Assembly: GCF_020216885.1 (NCBI RefSeq)
Contig: NZ_JAIWON010000047.1
Coordinates: 1 to 10,000, forward strand
Direction: 5' to 3'
DNA from: Zymomonas sp.
GTDB lineage: Bacteria; Pseudomonadota; Alphaproteobacteria; Sphingomonadales; Sphingomonadaceae
DNA length: 10,000 nucleotides
Shown here piece after piece: positions 1 through 6,929 of this stretch (its first letter is position 1; each line of letters opens with the position of its first letter). Made by a program: the position numbers and the translations under genes. The notes below the pieces were generated by a model. That model saw only the letters and a program-made list of their open reading frames with translations. It was not told the DNA's origin and did not search any database.

Positions 1-4
1 TAGA

Positions 5-601
5 TTAAGGCTCTTTTACCTTCTGAAATGAAGCCAACCATCCATTGCGTTTTAAGGTATCAATGAGCGTTGATCGAGGTATCTTGAAACTCCGGCAAAC
101 AGAAGCCTTGCTGGCACCACTTTCAAGGGCGATTTTAATCTGTTCCAACTGTTCCTTATCGATCGTTGGTGGCCGACCACCACGCCGTCCCCGTTTTCTT
201 GCCGCCTCTAATCCCGCCATAATTCGTTCGCGGGTCAAGGCGCGTTCATACTGCGCCAAAGCACCAAATAACGAAAACAGCAATTCACCATGGGGTGTAT
301 TCGTATTCATCTGTTCAGTTAGAGAATGAAAGGCAATATCACGCGCTTTTAAATCTGTGATGATTGATAATAAATGAGGTAGAGATCGCCCTAAACGATC
401 CAGTTTCCAGACTATCAATTCATCACCCGATTTCAGATATTCAAGGCATTTTTTTAAACCGGGGCGATCATCTTTTGCGCCTGAAGCTTTATCAAAGAAC
501 AGATTCCGCTCATCAACGCCTGCCGCAATCAAAGCATCTCTTTGTAGATCAACAGATTGGCGATCATCTGCTGATGACACACGCATATAGCCAATGAGCA
601 T
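5..601 (-). CDS. Serine recombinase, resolvase/DNA invertase family (Hin/Tn3 resolvase type)
   Basis: A site-specific DNA recombinase of 198 residues, the usual length for small serine recombinases (about 180-200). The catalytic domain comes first: residues 4-9 read GYMRVS, where Ser9 aligns with the nucleophile Ser10 of Hin, with Arg7, Arg46 (in DDRPG) and Arg69/Arg72 (in KLDRLGRS) as the conserved active-site arginines. The long E helix spans about 118-140, followed by GGRPP (141-145) and a C-terminal helix-turn-helix at about 159-184 that should bind DNA half-sites. All key residues are present, so it looks intact. The start at 601 gives the family N-terminus, although only a weak GGGG-type ribosome site lies upstream. 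The family resolves transposon cointegrates or inverts promoter or gene segments. The target site here is unknown, and the partner DNA may lie left of the window. Confidence 0.93.
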   Translation of the reverse strand: MLIGYMRVSSADDRQSVDLQRDALIAAGVDERNLFFDKASGAKDDRPGLKKCLEYLKSGDELIVWKLDRLGRSLPHLLSIITDLKARDIAFHSLTEQMNTNTPHGELLFSLFGALAQYERALTRERIMAGLEAARKRGRRGGRPPTIDKEQLEQIKIALESGASKASVCRSFKIPRSTLIDTLKRNGWLASFQKVKEP

Positions 602-623
602 AAATCAAGAACCCCATGAAATT

Positions 624-639
624 TGATATAGGGATATCA
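624..639. promoter_or_regulatory. Inverted repeat upstream of the recombinase gene
   Basis: TGATAT and ATATCA (624-629 and 634-639) form perfect 6-bp arms around a 4-base spacer, 22 bases upstream of the recombinase start. Its position suits an autoregulatory or recombination half-site pair, since resolvases commonly bind just upstream of their own gene. The arms are short and A/T-rich, so chance is a real alternative. Confidence 0.3.
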
Positions 640-689
640 TTAACCAATCCGACTTTGTTTATCATGCAAATAATGGCCACCTTTAGAAT

Positions 690-705
690 ATCGCTAAAAA
701 ACGAT
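690..705. promoter_or_regulatory. Short inverted repeat between recombinase and exporter genes
   Basis: ATCG (690-693) and CGAT (702-705) flank an 8-base A-rich spacer. With the repeats at 624 and 751 it is one of three symmetric elements about 60 bases apart. Four-base arms alone are weak evidence. Confidence 0.15.
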
Positions 706-750
706 GCTCAAAATATTGAAAGTTTGACTTCCAATAACCGTCATCATTTC

Positions 751-770
751 TATTGCCTTTTAAGGCAATA
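751..770. promoter_or_regulatory. Near-perfect palindrome upstream of the MFS gene (possible operator)
   Basis: TATTGCCTT (751-759) and AAGGCAATA (762-770) are perfect 9-bp arms with only TT between them. The loop is too short for an RNA hairpin, so the symmetry fits a protein-binding site on double-stranded DNA better. It ends 36 bases before the exporter start, a typical place for a repressor operator overlapping the promoter or start of transcription. No regulator gene for it is visible in the window. Confidence 0.45.
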
Positions 771-806
771 AGTGTTTGAGGAGCGGCCAACAGAACGGCA
801 GGTCAA

Positions 807-2000
807 ATGCCGTTTATAGGGAGTGATGTTGCGTTGCCTATTGCGCTTTTAGCCTTGGCCATCGGTGCTTTTGGTTTGGGAACGACTGAGACCATCGTGA
901 TGGGCATTCTGCCCGAACTTTCCGATAACCTGCATGTTTCTATTGCGAAAGCAGGCCTTCTGGTTTCGGGGTATGCCATTGGCGTGACAATCGCATCTCC
1001 TCTTATGGCCGTTATAACCAATCGCTATTCGCGGCGGCAAACGCTGCTTTTGATGATGGCCATTTTTGCTGTCGGTAATATCTGCAGCGCTCTGGCTCCA
1101 AATTATAACCTGCTTATGGCTAGTCGATTTTTGACCTCGCTTTCACACGGGACTTTTTATGGAGCCGCTTCGATTGTTGCTTGTCAGCTTGTTCCTCCCC
1201 AAAAGAGAGCTGGGGCGCTTTCTATCGTTTATATCGGGCTGACTTTAGCCATGGTGCTAGGGGTTCCACTTGGCACATTGGTAGCGCAATTTACGTCTTG
1301 GCGGGTTTCTTTCTGGTTGATTGGTGGCGTTGGTAGTTTGGCATGGATTAGCATTTGGTATTTAATCCCACATGATAATCAGAGTAATACAAGCATTCGT
1401 CTTTATGACCAATTCCGTTCTCTAACACATCCGATGGTCATTCTAATGATGCTGGTGTCGATGTGTACCTCTGCCGGTATGTTCGGGCTTTTTACCTATA
1501 TCACGCCTTTTCTAGAAATCAGGACTGGGCTTTCAGCACATACTACCGATTGGATTTTGTTACTGATTGGCGCAGGTCTTTGCTTGGGTAATCTTTTGGG
1601 CGGACGCTTGGCTGACTGGAAAATGCTGCCTTCCTGCGGTGGCCTTTTAGCGATGACAATTATTGTTCAACTCTTGTTGGTTTCGGGCAGCCTCCACGTC
1701 TGGAGTTGTATATTGTTGCTTTTCTTCTGGGGTATTTTTATTTACGCCCCGATGGCTCCGCTACAATCTTATGTTGTAACATGCGCGGAATCTGCTCCCA
1801 ATATTGCTGCCGCCGTTAATCAAAGCTCTTTTAATCTGGGTAACGCCATAGGATCTTGGTCGGGTAGCTTGTTGGTCGGAACTTTACCTTCCACCTATGG
1901 AAAATTGCCGATTTTAGCATCAGCTTTTCTGGCAGCTGGCGTTATATTGGTCTGTCTTGCCGGCTATCTCCAGTCACAAAAAATCAAAGAAAAGCTTTGA
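807..2000 (+). CDS. Major facilitator superfamily exporter, DHA1 family (YdhP/AraJ-like)
   Basis: An inner-membrane proton-coupled transporter of 397 residues, the standard length for 12-helix DHA1 exporters. The N-terminal helix region LALAIGAFGLGTTE (15-28) closely resembles E. coli YdhP as I recall it. Motif A lies in the loop after helix 2 (71-80, NRYSRRQ) and is echoed in the second half by GNLLGGRLAD (261-270). The helix 5 antiporter region is at about 144-170 (GLTLAMVLGVPLG), and helix 11 carries NLGNAIG (343-349). These exporters expel sugars, sugar analogues, purines or drugs; the substrate cannot be read from sequence. The in-frame TGA at 777 rules out a much earlier start. No strong ribosome site is seen: GAGGAG at 778-783 is 23 bases away, and GGCAGG at 797-802 is only 4 bases away. 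A palindrome at 751-770 may control it. Confidence 0.9.
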   Translation: MPFIGSDVALPIALLALAIGAFGLGTTETIVMGILPELSDNLHVSIAKAGLLVSGYAIGVTIASPLMAVITNRYSRRQTLLLMMAIFAVGNICSALAPNYNLLMASRFLTSLSHGTFYGAASIVACQLVPPQKRAGALSIVYIGLTLAMVLGVPLGTLVAQFTSWRVSFWLIGGVGSLAWISIWYLIPHDNQSNTSIRLYDQFRSLTHPMVILMMLVSMCTSAGMFGLFTYITPFLEIRTGLSAHTTDWILLLIGAGLCLGNLLGGRLADWKMLPSCGGLLAMTIIVQLLLVSGSLHVWSCILLLFFWGIFIYAPMAPLQSYVVTCAESAPNIAAAVNQSSFNLGNAIGSWSGSLLVGTLPSTYGKLPILASAFLAAGVILVCLAGYLQSQKIKEKL

Positions 2001-2021
2001 CTTCGATATTGCTCTCTCTAT

Positions 2022-2045
2022 TCCCAAACGCCATTGGGATAATTT
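2022..2045 (+). terminator. Weak possible terminator after the MFS gene
   Basis: TCCCAA (2022-2027) and TTGGGA (2034-2039) can pair around a 6-base loop, followed by the A/T-rich taatttta. It lies 22 bases after the MFS stop. The stem is short and the T tract interrupted, so termination would be partial at best. Confidence 0.35.
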
Positions 2046-2154
2046 TATATCTTTGTTGATGCTGAAAGAGAGAAATTTCCGTATCAATATTTTAACATTG
2101 AATAATGCATTAGGTTATCAGTCTGTATAGCCACAATTATGATGAAAGCTGACA

Positions 2155-3252
2155 ATGAAGACAAAAATAGAAAAGCTTTTGACTTTGGGGACATCATTAG
2201 GAATGGCGGCTATGGGACTTATTGCGCCTGCTATAGCCAAGACTGATACCGCTAAAATTGAACCCAAAGTCATCATTGTGGCTGGCTGGGAAAATGGAGC
2301 TGATACGGGTGATAAACCCGGCGAATATCAATTCTGGGTTGAACGGATGCATCTTGATGAGAAATTACCCATCGAGGGCATATCCACACAAGTTTTAAGA
2401 AGAAATAGCGATGGCGTTTATGCCCTCGTTTTGAAAGATGGTGCGACTGATCTCACTGCCTTAGCTTTGGACAAACATTTTGATCTCAAGCATAGCTATT
2501 GGATTTTTACAGGTATTTCCGGCGTAAATCCTAATCTTGCCTCGGTTGGTAGTGTCGCATGGTCACGATGGGTTGTTGACGGGGACGCACTTCGTGAAAT
2601 TGATGATCGGGACATCCCAAAAGATTGGCCATATGGATTATATGCTATTGGCGCGGATAGACCTGATAGCCTTCCAGTGGACCCTAATCATTACGGATCG
2701 GTCACAGATGTCGCCCAGTTGACCAAAGCCTATCCTCTTAACCGAAGATTAGAGCAATGGGCTTACACAATAAGCCGAAATGTTCCCTTAAAAGATGATC
2801 CTGTGATTGCTCGCCAACGGCAAAAATGGACAGATTATCCTTATGCTCAAAAAGCGCCGATGATTTTAGAAGGCGAAACACTTGGCGCGCATCGCTATTG
2901 GCATGGTGAAAGACGCAATCAATGGGCAGAAAACTGGGTCAAATTATGGACGAAAGGGCAGGGGCATTTTGTCATGACCAATGAAGAAAGCCAGATCAAC
3001 CAACGTGAAATGCGTGTTTTAGCCCAATTGGGTTATATTGATCCCGATCGTATTCTTGTGCTTCGTTCGGGCAGTAATTTCAGTATGCCACCCAAAGGAG
3101 TCGCTATCACAGACTCCATGGGTGACGAAGAATCCGGCCAAGTGGTTGCCTTTGATAATAACGAAAGAGCCGGAGAGCCCGTTGTCAAAGAATTGGTCAA
3201 AAACTGGAATAAATACCGCGCCTATATTCCTTCTGCCCAAGGGCAAAACTAA
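2155..3252 (+). CDS. Secreted NUP-family protein ('purine nucleoside permease')
   Basis: A 365-residue protein resembling the NUP family (Pfam PF06516), named after a Candida albicans nucleoside transport protein. Bacterial members carry a signal peptide and are soluble, so 'permease' is probably a misnomer. Residues 1-28 form a clear type I signal: Lys/Glu-rich start, hydrophobic core at 8-25, and AIA before the cut at about 28/29. The mature part has no membrane helix. Landmarks include KVIIVAGWENGADTG (38-52), GEYQFWVER (56-64), WIFTGISGVNP (116-126) and the HFVMTNEESQ region (271-280). The chain ends without truncation. It probably acts in the periplasm on nucleosides, by binding or cleavage; this is inferred from the family. 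Only a weak GAAAG ribosome site precedes ATG 2155, but the signal peptide supports that start. It shares orientation with the upstream exporter, 154 bases away. Confidence 0.82.
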   Translation: MKTKIEKLLTLGTSLGMAAMGLIAPAIAKTDTAKIEPKVIIVAGWENGADTGDKPGEYQFWVERMHLDEKLPIEGISTQVLRRNSDGVYALVLKDGATDLTALALDKHFDLKHSYWIFTGISGVNPNLASVGSVAWSRWVVDGDALREIDDRDIPKDWPYGLYAIGADRPDSLPVDPNHYGSVTDVAQLTKAYPLNRRLEQWAYTISRNVPLKDDPVIARQRQKWTDYPYAQKAPMILEGETLGAHRYWHGERRNQWAENWVKLWTKGQGHFVMTNEESQINQREMRVLAQLGYIDPDRILVLRSGSNFSMPPKGVAITDSMGDEESGQVVAFDNNERAGEPVVKELVKNWNKYRAYIPSAQGQN

Positions 3253-3281
3253 TATTTTTTTCGTATCAAAAGACACTATAT

Positions 3282-3318
3282 CTTTGTGAGACAATCACGC
3301 TCTGAATGTCTCACAAAG
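3282..3318. terminator. 12-bp perfect inverted repeat between convergent genes
   Basis: CTTTGTGAGACA (3282-3293) and TGTCTCACAAAG (3307-3318) are perfect arms around a 13-base loop, midway between the NUP-family stop (3252) and the photolyase stop (3348). The location suggests a shared bidirectional terminator or mRNA 3'-end stabiliser. Neither strand has an immediate T tract, so a Rho-assisted or 3'-protecting role is as likely as intrinsic termination. Confidence 0.6.
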
Positions 3319-3347
3319 GCAACCTCAAAATTCACTCCATTTTGCCA

Positions 3348-4757
3348 CTATGCAGAGCGTATTTCTTTCCATGCTCTCAAGGCTCTATCTCGACCTTCTT
3401 CATGGGCAATAATCGGCCGTGGATAATTGGCAGGTTGTTTATCTGCTTTCCATGGCGTATGGATAAAAGGGGTAGGAAAATCCGCTAATTCCTTGACCCA
3501 CTCACGAATATATTGCCCATCAGGATCAAATTTTTGTGATTGTAAGATAGGATTCATTATCCTGAAATAAGGGGCAGATTCAATGCCGCTTCCTGCCACC
3601 CATTGCCAGTTTGTCGCATTACAGGCCGGATCATAATCAACCAAGGTCTGGGCAAACCATTTCTCACCCTCACGCCAATCAATCAATAGATGTTTAACGA
3701 GGAAGGACGCTGTCACCATTCGCAGCCGATTGGGCATGAAGCCAGTTTGCCATAACGCTCGCATACCCGCATCAATGAAGGGATATCCTGTTTGTCCTTC
3801 CTTCCAACGTTGCAAATTGTCGGAAGCCTTTTTCCAAGGCATTTTATCAAATTCCGGTCGCAAATTATGCTGATTTAAATCGGGATGTTCCCATAAAACC
3901 GACCACGCAAATTCTCTCCAGCCTAATTCTGCTAGAAATTTGCTAACCCCTTCACCAGACCCGTTTTTTGTGACTTCATGCCATATTTGTTTTGAGGATA
4001 TCTGCCCGCTTCTTAAAAAAGCTGATAGTAAAGACGTCCCATCCTTGGCTGGAAAGTCTCTCTCTTTGGCATAATGCGCGAGATCATTTTCAATAAATGA
4101 TTTTAACTGCTTTTGAGCTTCATTTTCTCCAAAGCGATGGCTCTGTTTTAGCTTGATCTTCCATGCAGAATCTTGCGTTTCTTTCGCTAAGATCGAAATA
4201 TCTTTATAGCCCAAGCAATGCTGGATTTCCCTTGTAGAAAAGACCCAATTTTCAGGATAAGGCAAAACCGCTTGAATATTCATATGACGCTGCACAGCCC
4301 GCCAATAGGCTGAAAATATTCGGAAGGGCTGACCCTTGTCGTTTTTTACAGTCCAAGGCTCATTTAAAAGAGTATTGGGAAAACTTTGCACCTCAAGCCC
4401 CATGGCTCTAACCGATTTCTTTAAAATCTGGTCAGTCTCTTTCCCTTTAGAATCATACCGCCTATTCCAAAACAGCTTACAAGCATGGGATTGCTGTACA
4501 ATTTCGGGGATTATTTTTTCAGCATCGCCCTCAAAAAGATGAAGTTGCCCCCCTTTGTTCTTTAATTGTCGATCTAGGGCTAAAAGGCTTTCGGCTATCC
4601 ACCAATCCGCTGCTGTTTCCGTTTTTTCGCCAGCGGTTTCCTGTATATAGAAACAGATAACAGGATTCCGACTTTGAATTGCGGCCGTGATCGCTGCATT
4701 ATCACGCAGACGAAAATCATGACGAAACCATATCAAAATAGGGCGGGTATCACTCAT
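3348..4757 (-). CDS. phrB: Deoxyribodipyrimidine photolyase, class I
   Basis: A flavin enzyme that uses blue or near-UV light to split cyclobutane pyrimidine dimers in DNA. From ATG 4757 it has 469 residues, matching class I photolyases (about 470). The N-terminal antenna domain opens with LIWFRHDFRLRDN. The C-terminal FAD domain carries WREFAW (280-285), EGQTGYPFIDAGMRAL (320-335), NRLRM (343-347) and IDWREGE (359-365). The electron-transfer Trp triad of E. coli (W306, W359, W382) is conserved as W308, W361 and W384, and the flavin-facing Asn378 as N380, so the enzyme should be active. A longer frame begins at TTG 4790, but ATG 4757 is preferred: GGAAG lies 10 bases upstream and the family N-terminus follows directly. 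The antenna cofactor cannot be decided from sequence. It is convergent with the NUP-family gene and divergent from the mannitol dehydrogenase gene. Confidence 0.95.
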   Translation of the reverse strand: MSDTRPILIWFRHDFRLRDNAAITAAIQSRNPVICFYIQETAGEKTETAADWWIAESLLALDRQLKNKGGQLHLFEGDAEKIIPEIVQQSHACKLFWNRRYDSKGKETDQILKKSVRAMGLEVQSFPNTLLNEPWTVKNDKGQPFRIFSAYWRAVQRHMNIQAVLPYPENWVFSTREIQHCLGYKDISILAKETQDSAWKIKLKQSHRFGENEAQKQLKSFIENDLAHYAKERDFPAKDGTSLLSAFLRSGQISSKQIWHEVTKNGSGEGVSKFLAELGWREFAWSVLWEHPDLNQHNLRPEFDKMPWKKASDNLQRWKEGQTGYPFIDAGMRALWQTGFMPNRLRMVTASFLVKHLLIDWREGEKWFAQTLVDYDPACNATNWQWVAGSGIESAPYFRIMNPILQSQKFDPDGQYIREWVKELADFPTPFIHTPWKADKQPANYPRPIIAHEEGRDRALRAWKEIRSA

Positions 4758-4867
4758 AAATAGCGCGCTTCCATTTTTTGCGAAAAACAATCATCGGCAT
4801 TTGGGGATATCGCTTAACAGCTTTTTCAAGATAACATGTCTTTCTGGTTGGTACAAAAATAGAATAC

Positions 4868-4884
4868 TCTAAAAATAATTTAGA
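4868..4884. promoter_or_regulatory. Small inverted repeat upstream of the photolyase gene
   Basis: TCTAAA (4868-4873) and TTTAGA (4879-4884) are perfect arms with a 5-base spacer, about 110 bases before the photolyase start. This could be an operator, but 6-bp A/T-rich palindromes are common in such a region. Confidence 0.2.
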
Positions 4885-5008
4885 ATTTAACACTAAAAAT
4901 ATAAATAAATATCAATATAATAATATTTAATAAATTTTTTTTAAAATATAAAAAATGAAATTTCTCATTTTATTATATTTTTATTTAAAAAACTTAATTT
5001 TATAATTA

Positions 5009-5050
5009 TGGATTATATAATAAAATCCAAAGATGTGCTTCTGGATTTTT
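5009..5050 (+). terminator. Terminator-like hairpin with a competing upstream pairing
   Basis: AAAATCCA (5022-5029) pairs perfectly with TGGATTTT (5042-5049). Inside, AAG (5030-5032) pairs with CTT (5038-5040), leaving one bulged C and a 5-base loop ATGTG. The structure has 11 pairs and a T-rich 3' side. The segment 5024-5029 can instead pair with TGGATT at 5009-5014, so the two folds exclude each other, as in attenuators. It lies about 135 bases before the mannitol dehydrogenase start. No rightward gene ends here, so it is either a leader element, the end of an unseen small RNA, or a relic. On the other strand it also shows a T-rich tail. Confidence 0.45.
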
Positions 5051-5088
5051 AAGGTAATTTATATTATATAGATCTCATTCTATACCTT

Positions 5089-5108
5089 GCCGGAACAATC
5101 TTTCCGGC
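5089..5108 (+). promoter_or_regulatory. GC-rich stem-loop in the mannitol dehydrogenase leader
   Basis: GCCGGAA (5089-5095) and TTCCGGC (5102-5108) pair perfectly around caatct. It stands out from the A/T-rich DNA just before it. A weaker stem, CTTCT/AGAAG (5120-5124/5129-5133), follows. It may stabilise the mRNA 5' end or bind a regulator; there is no T tract, so it is not a terminator. Confidence 0.45.
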
Positions 5109-5183
5109 CAAAGCTTCCTCTTCTTAAGAGAAGGATAAATCACACGCGCCTCTTGCGTCCATTACATTTCAAGGAGACAGATT

Positions 5184-6695
5184 ATGACAGCAGCCGCTGA
5201 ATCAAAAACAGCTATCAAGCTTAATGAAAAAGCACTGGCAAATCTTGATCCTAAACGAGTAAAAATTTTCAAATATGACCGTTCCAAGGTAACGGCGGGT
5301 ATCGCTCATATCGGGGTTGGGAATTTCCATCGCGCGCATCAGGCGCGGTATATTGATGACTGCTTGGCTATTTCGGGCAATGAAAGTTGGGGAATCGTTG
5401 GCATTAGCCTCGGAGACCGTCCTTCGTCGAAAGCCAAAGCCAAAGCGATGAAGGATCAGGACTGTCTCTATACGCTGACCGAATATGATGAAAAGGGTAA
5501 GCCTTCAACCCGCATTATTGGTTCTATTATCCAATATCTCCATGCTCCCGAAGACCCTGAAACGACGATGAAGAGGCTGGTTGATCCGGCGATCCGTATT
5601 GTTTCGATGACCATTACAGAAGGGGGCTACCATCTGGATAGTGAAGGGAATTTCCAATCTGATGCCGAAGCCGTTCAGGCTGATTTAAAAGACCCAGAGC
5701 ATCCCAAGGATACCTTCGGTTATATTGTTGAGGCCTTGGCACGCCGCCGGAAAGCTGGCACGAAACCCTTCACCGTCTTTTCTTGCGATAACCAACGCGG
5801 TAATGGTGATGTTGCCAAGCAAGCCGTTCTGAGTTTTGCTCGATTACGCGATCCTGAATTGGCTGAATGGATCGAAAAAAATGTCACTTTTCCCAATAGC
5901 ATGGTTGATCGGATTGCCCCAACGGTCACAGAAGAAGAAGCCGCCGGCGTCAAAAAACATACCGGTATCGATGACCAATCGCCTGTTATTGCCGAAAATT
6001 TCTCACAATGGGTTATCAAGGACGAATTTTGTAATGCTCGTCCGCCTTTTGAAAAGGTCGGTGCCGAATTTACTCAAAATGTTGCTCCTTACGAGCATAT
6101 GAAAGGGCGGATGCTTAACGCGTCCCACACGGCGATTGCTCTTCCGGGGGTTATTGCTGGTTATGAATATGTTCATGAAGCCTTGGGCGATTCTGAAATT
6201 CATCGGCTGGTTTACGACTTCATGACCAAAGATGTCATTCCGGTTACGAAAGGGCCTGATGGCATTTCTTTGACGGATTACCGTGATATGGTTTTAAGTC
6301 GTTTCAGCAATCCAGCCTTGAAAGATCAACTGGTTCGTATTGCTGGTGATAGTGCGAATAAATTGCCGACTTTCTTGCTGCCTACTATTAACGAACATAC
6401 CGAAGACGAAGATACCAGCAGTCGCGATTTACGTCGTATGGCCTTTATTCTGGCCTGTTTCCGTCGTTATCTTCGCGGTATTGACGACCAAGGCCATAAA
6501 TTCACGCCTATAGAGCCTCATATTTCCAAGGAAGAACGCGCGGAATGGGGCGGCGAAAACACCGAAGGCTTTTTGAATTGCCGTATTCTGGAACCTTTGG
6601 GATTGGCTGATAATGAAGCCTTTGTGAAGGCCTTTAATCACGCCGTTTCCTTACTTAAACCACAAGGGGTTTTGGGTGCGCTAAGACATCTTTAG
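5184..6695 (+). CDS. Mannitol 2-dehydrogenase (polyol-specific long-chain dehydrogenase/reductase)
   Basis: A cytoplasmic NAD(P)-dependent enzyme that interconverts D-mannitol and D-fructose. It has 503 residues, the normal size for this family (about 480-500). The N-terminal Rossmann domain opens with HIGVGNFHRAH (42-52), followed by TEGGY (145-149) and SCDNQRGNG (200-208). The C-terminal helical domain holds the catalytic K-x4-N-x2-H pattern as Lys307, Asn312 and His315, with the spacing of Lys295/Asn300/His303 in the Pseudomonas fluorescens enzyme. A strong ribosome site, AAGGAG at 5171-5176, sits 7 bases before ATG 5184. It has its own leader and terminator, so it looks monocistronic. The same family includes arabinitol dehydrogenases and fructuronate/tagaturonate reductases, so the exact sugar is inferred. 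In a fructose-using fermenter it would make or consume mannitol, an osmolyte and electron sink. Confidence 0.9.
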   Translation: MTAAAESKTAIKLNEKALANLDPKRVKIFKYDRSKVTAGIAHIGVGNFHRAHQARYIDDCLAISGNESWGIVGISLGDRPSSKAKAKAMKDQDCLYTLTEYDEKGKPSTRIIGSIIQYLHAPEDPETTMKRLVDPAIRIVSMTITEGGYHLDSEGNFQSDAEAVQADLKDPEHPKDTFGYIVEALARRRKAGTKPFTVFSCDNQRGNGDVAKQAVLSFARLRDPELAEWIEKNVTFPNSMVDRIAPTVTEEEAAGVKKHTGIDDQSPVIAENFSQWVIKDEFCNARPPFEKVGAEFTQNVAPYEHMKGRMLNASHTAIALPGVIAGYEYVHEALGDSEIHRLVYDFMTKDVIPVTKGPDGISLTDYRDMVLSRFSNPALKDQLVRIAGDSANKLPTFLLPTINEHTEDEDTSSRDLRRMAFILACFRRYLRGIDDQGHKFTPIEPHISKEERAEWGGENTEGFLNCRILEPLGLADNEAFVKAFNHAVSLLKPQGVLGALRHL

Positions 6696-6719
6696 GTCAG
6701 GCAAAAACTAGATAATCTA

Positions 6720-6752
6720 AAAAGGGTGTCTGTTTCGACACCCTTTTCTTTA
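6720..6752 (+). terminator. Intrinsic terminator of the mannitol dehydrogenase gene
   Basis: AAAAGGGTGTC (6720-6730) pairs perfectly with GACACCCTTTT (6737-6747) around the 6-base loop tgtttc. The stem runs into the T-rich tail ttttcttt. It lies 24 bases after the stop codon. This is the best terminator in the window. Confidence 0.9.
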
Positions 6753-6865
6753 TCAAAATATTGACCTGTCAAAACTGCGATATTCTGCGGTAGATAAATA
6801 TAAAATTAATCCAAAAGCGTTATATAAAGACCAACTGCTTTAGGATATTGGCCTAAGATCCATAT

Positions 6866-6871
6866 TATAAT
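6866..6871 (+). promoter_or_regulatory. Possible -10 element for the orphan gene
   Basis: A perfect TATAAT lies 58 bases before the GTG start at 6930. No good -35 hexamer is found 16-18 bases upstream (ggatat at 6843). Nearby are TTAGG/CCTAA arms (6840-6844/6852-6856) and two GTTATTG direct repeats (6885 and 6901), which could be regulatory. The gene follows a terminator, so some promoter is needed here. Confidence 0.35.
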
Positions 6872-6929
6872 AGCAAAAATTGGTGTTATTGCCTCCCTTT
6901 GTTATTGTGCCATAACAGGAATAGACGCT

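Larger units (their letters stand above)
4758..5183. other. 426-base divergent intergenic region with an extreme A/T core
   Basis: No gene is seen in this gap between the photolyase and mannitol dehydrogenase starts. By my count 4861-5040 contains 19 G or C in 180 bases (about 11%), against a much higher level in the flanking genes. It must hold both divergent promoters. Several -10-like TATAAT-type hexamers occur but cannot be ranked in such A/T-rich DNA. It also holds the stem-loops listed separately. Such DNA is usually curved and easily melted and could bind nucleoid proteins. It may also be the remnant of a deleted or imported segment. Confidence 0.75.

Noticed and set aside
3019-3294. 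Reading frames on both strands overlapping the 3' end of the NUP-family gene
   Set aside because: They are shadows in other frames of a gene with clear family features and a signal peptide.
4758-4790. Longer photolyase start at TTG 4790
   Set aside because: The 11 extra residues are not typical of the family, and ATG 4757 has a GGAAG ribosome site with the standard N-terminus.
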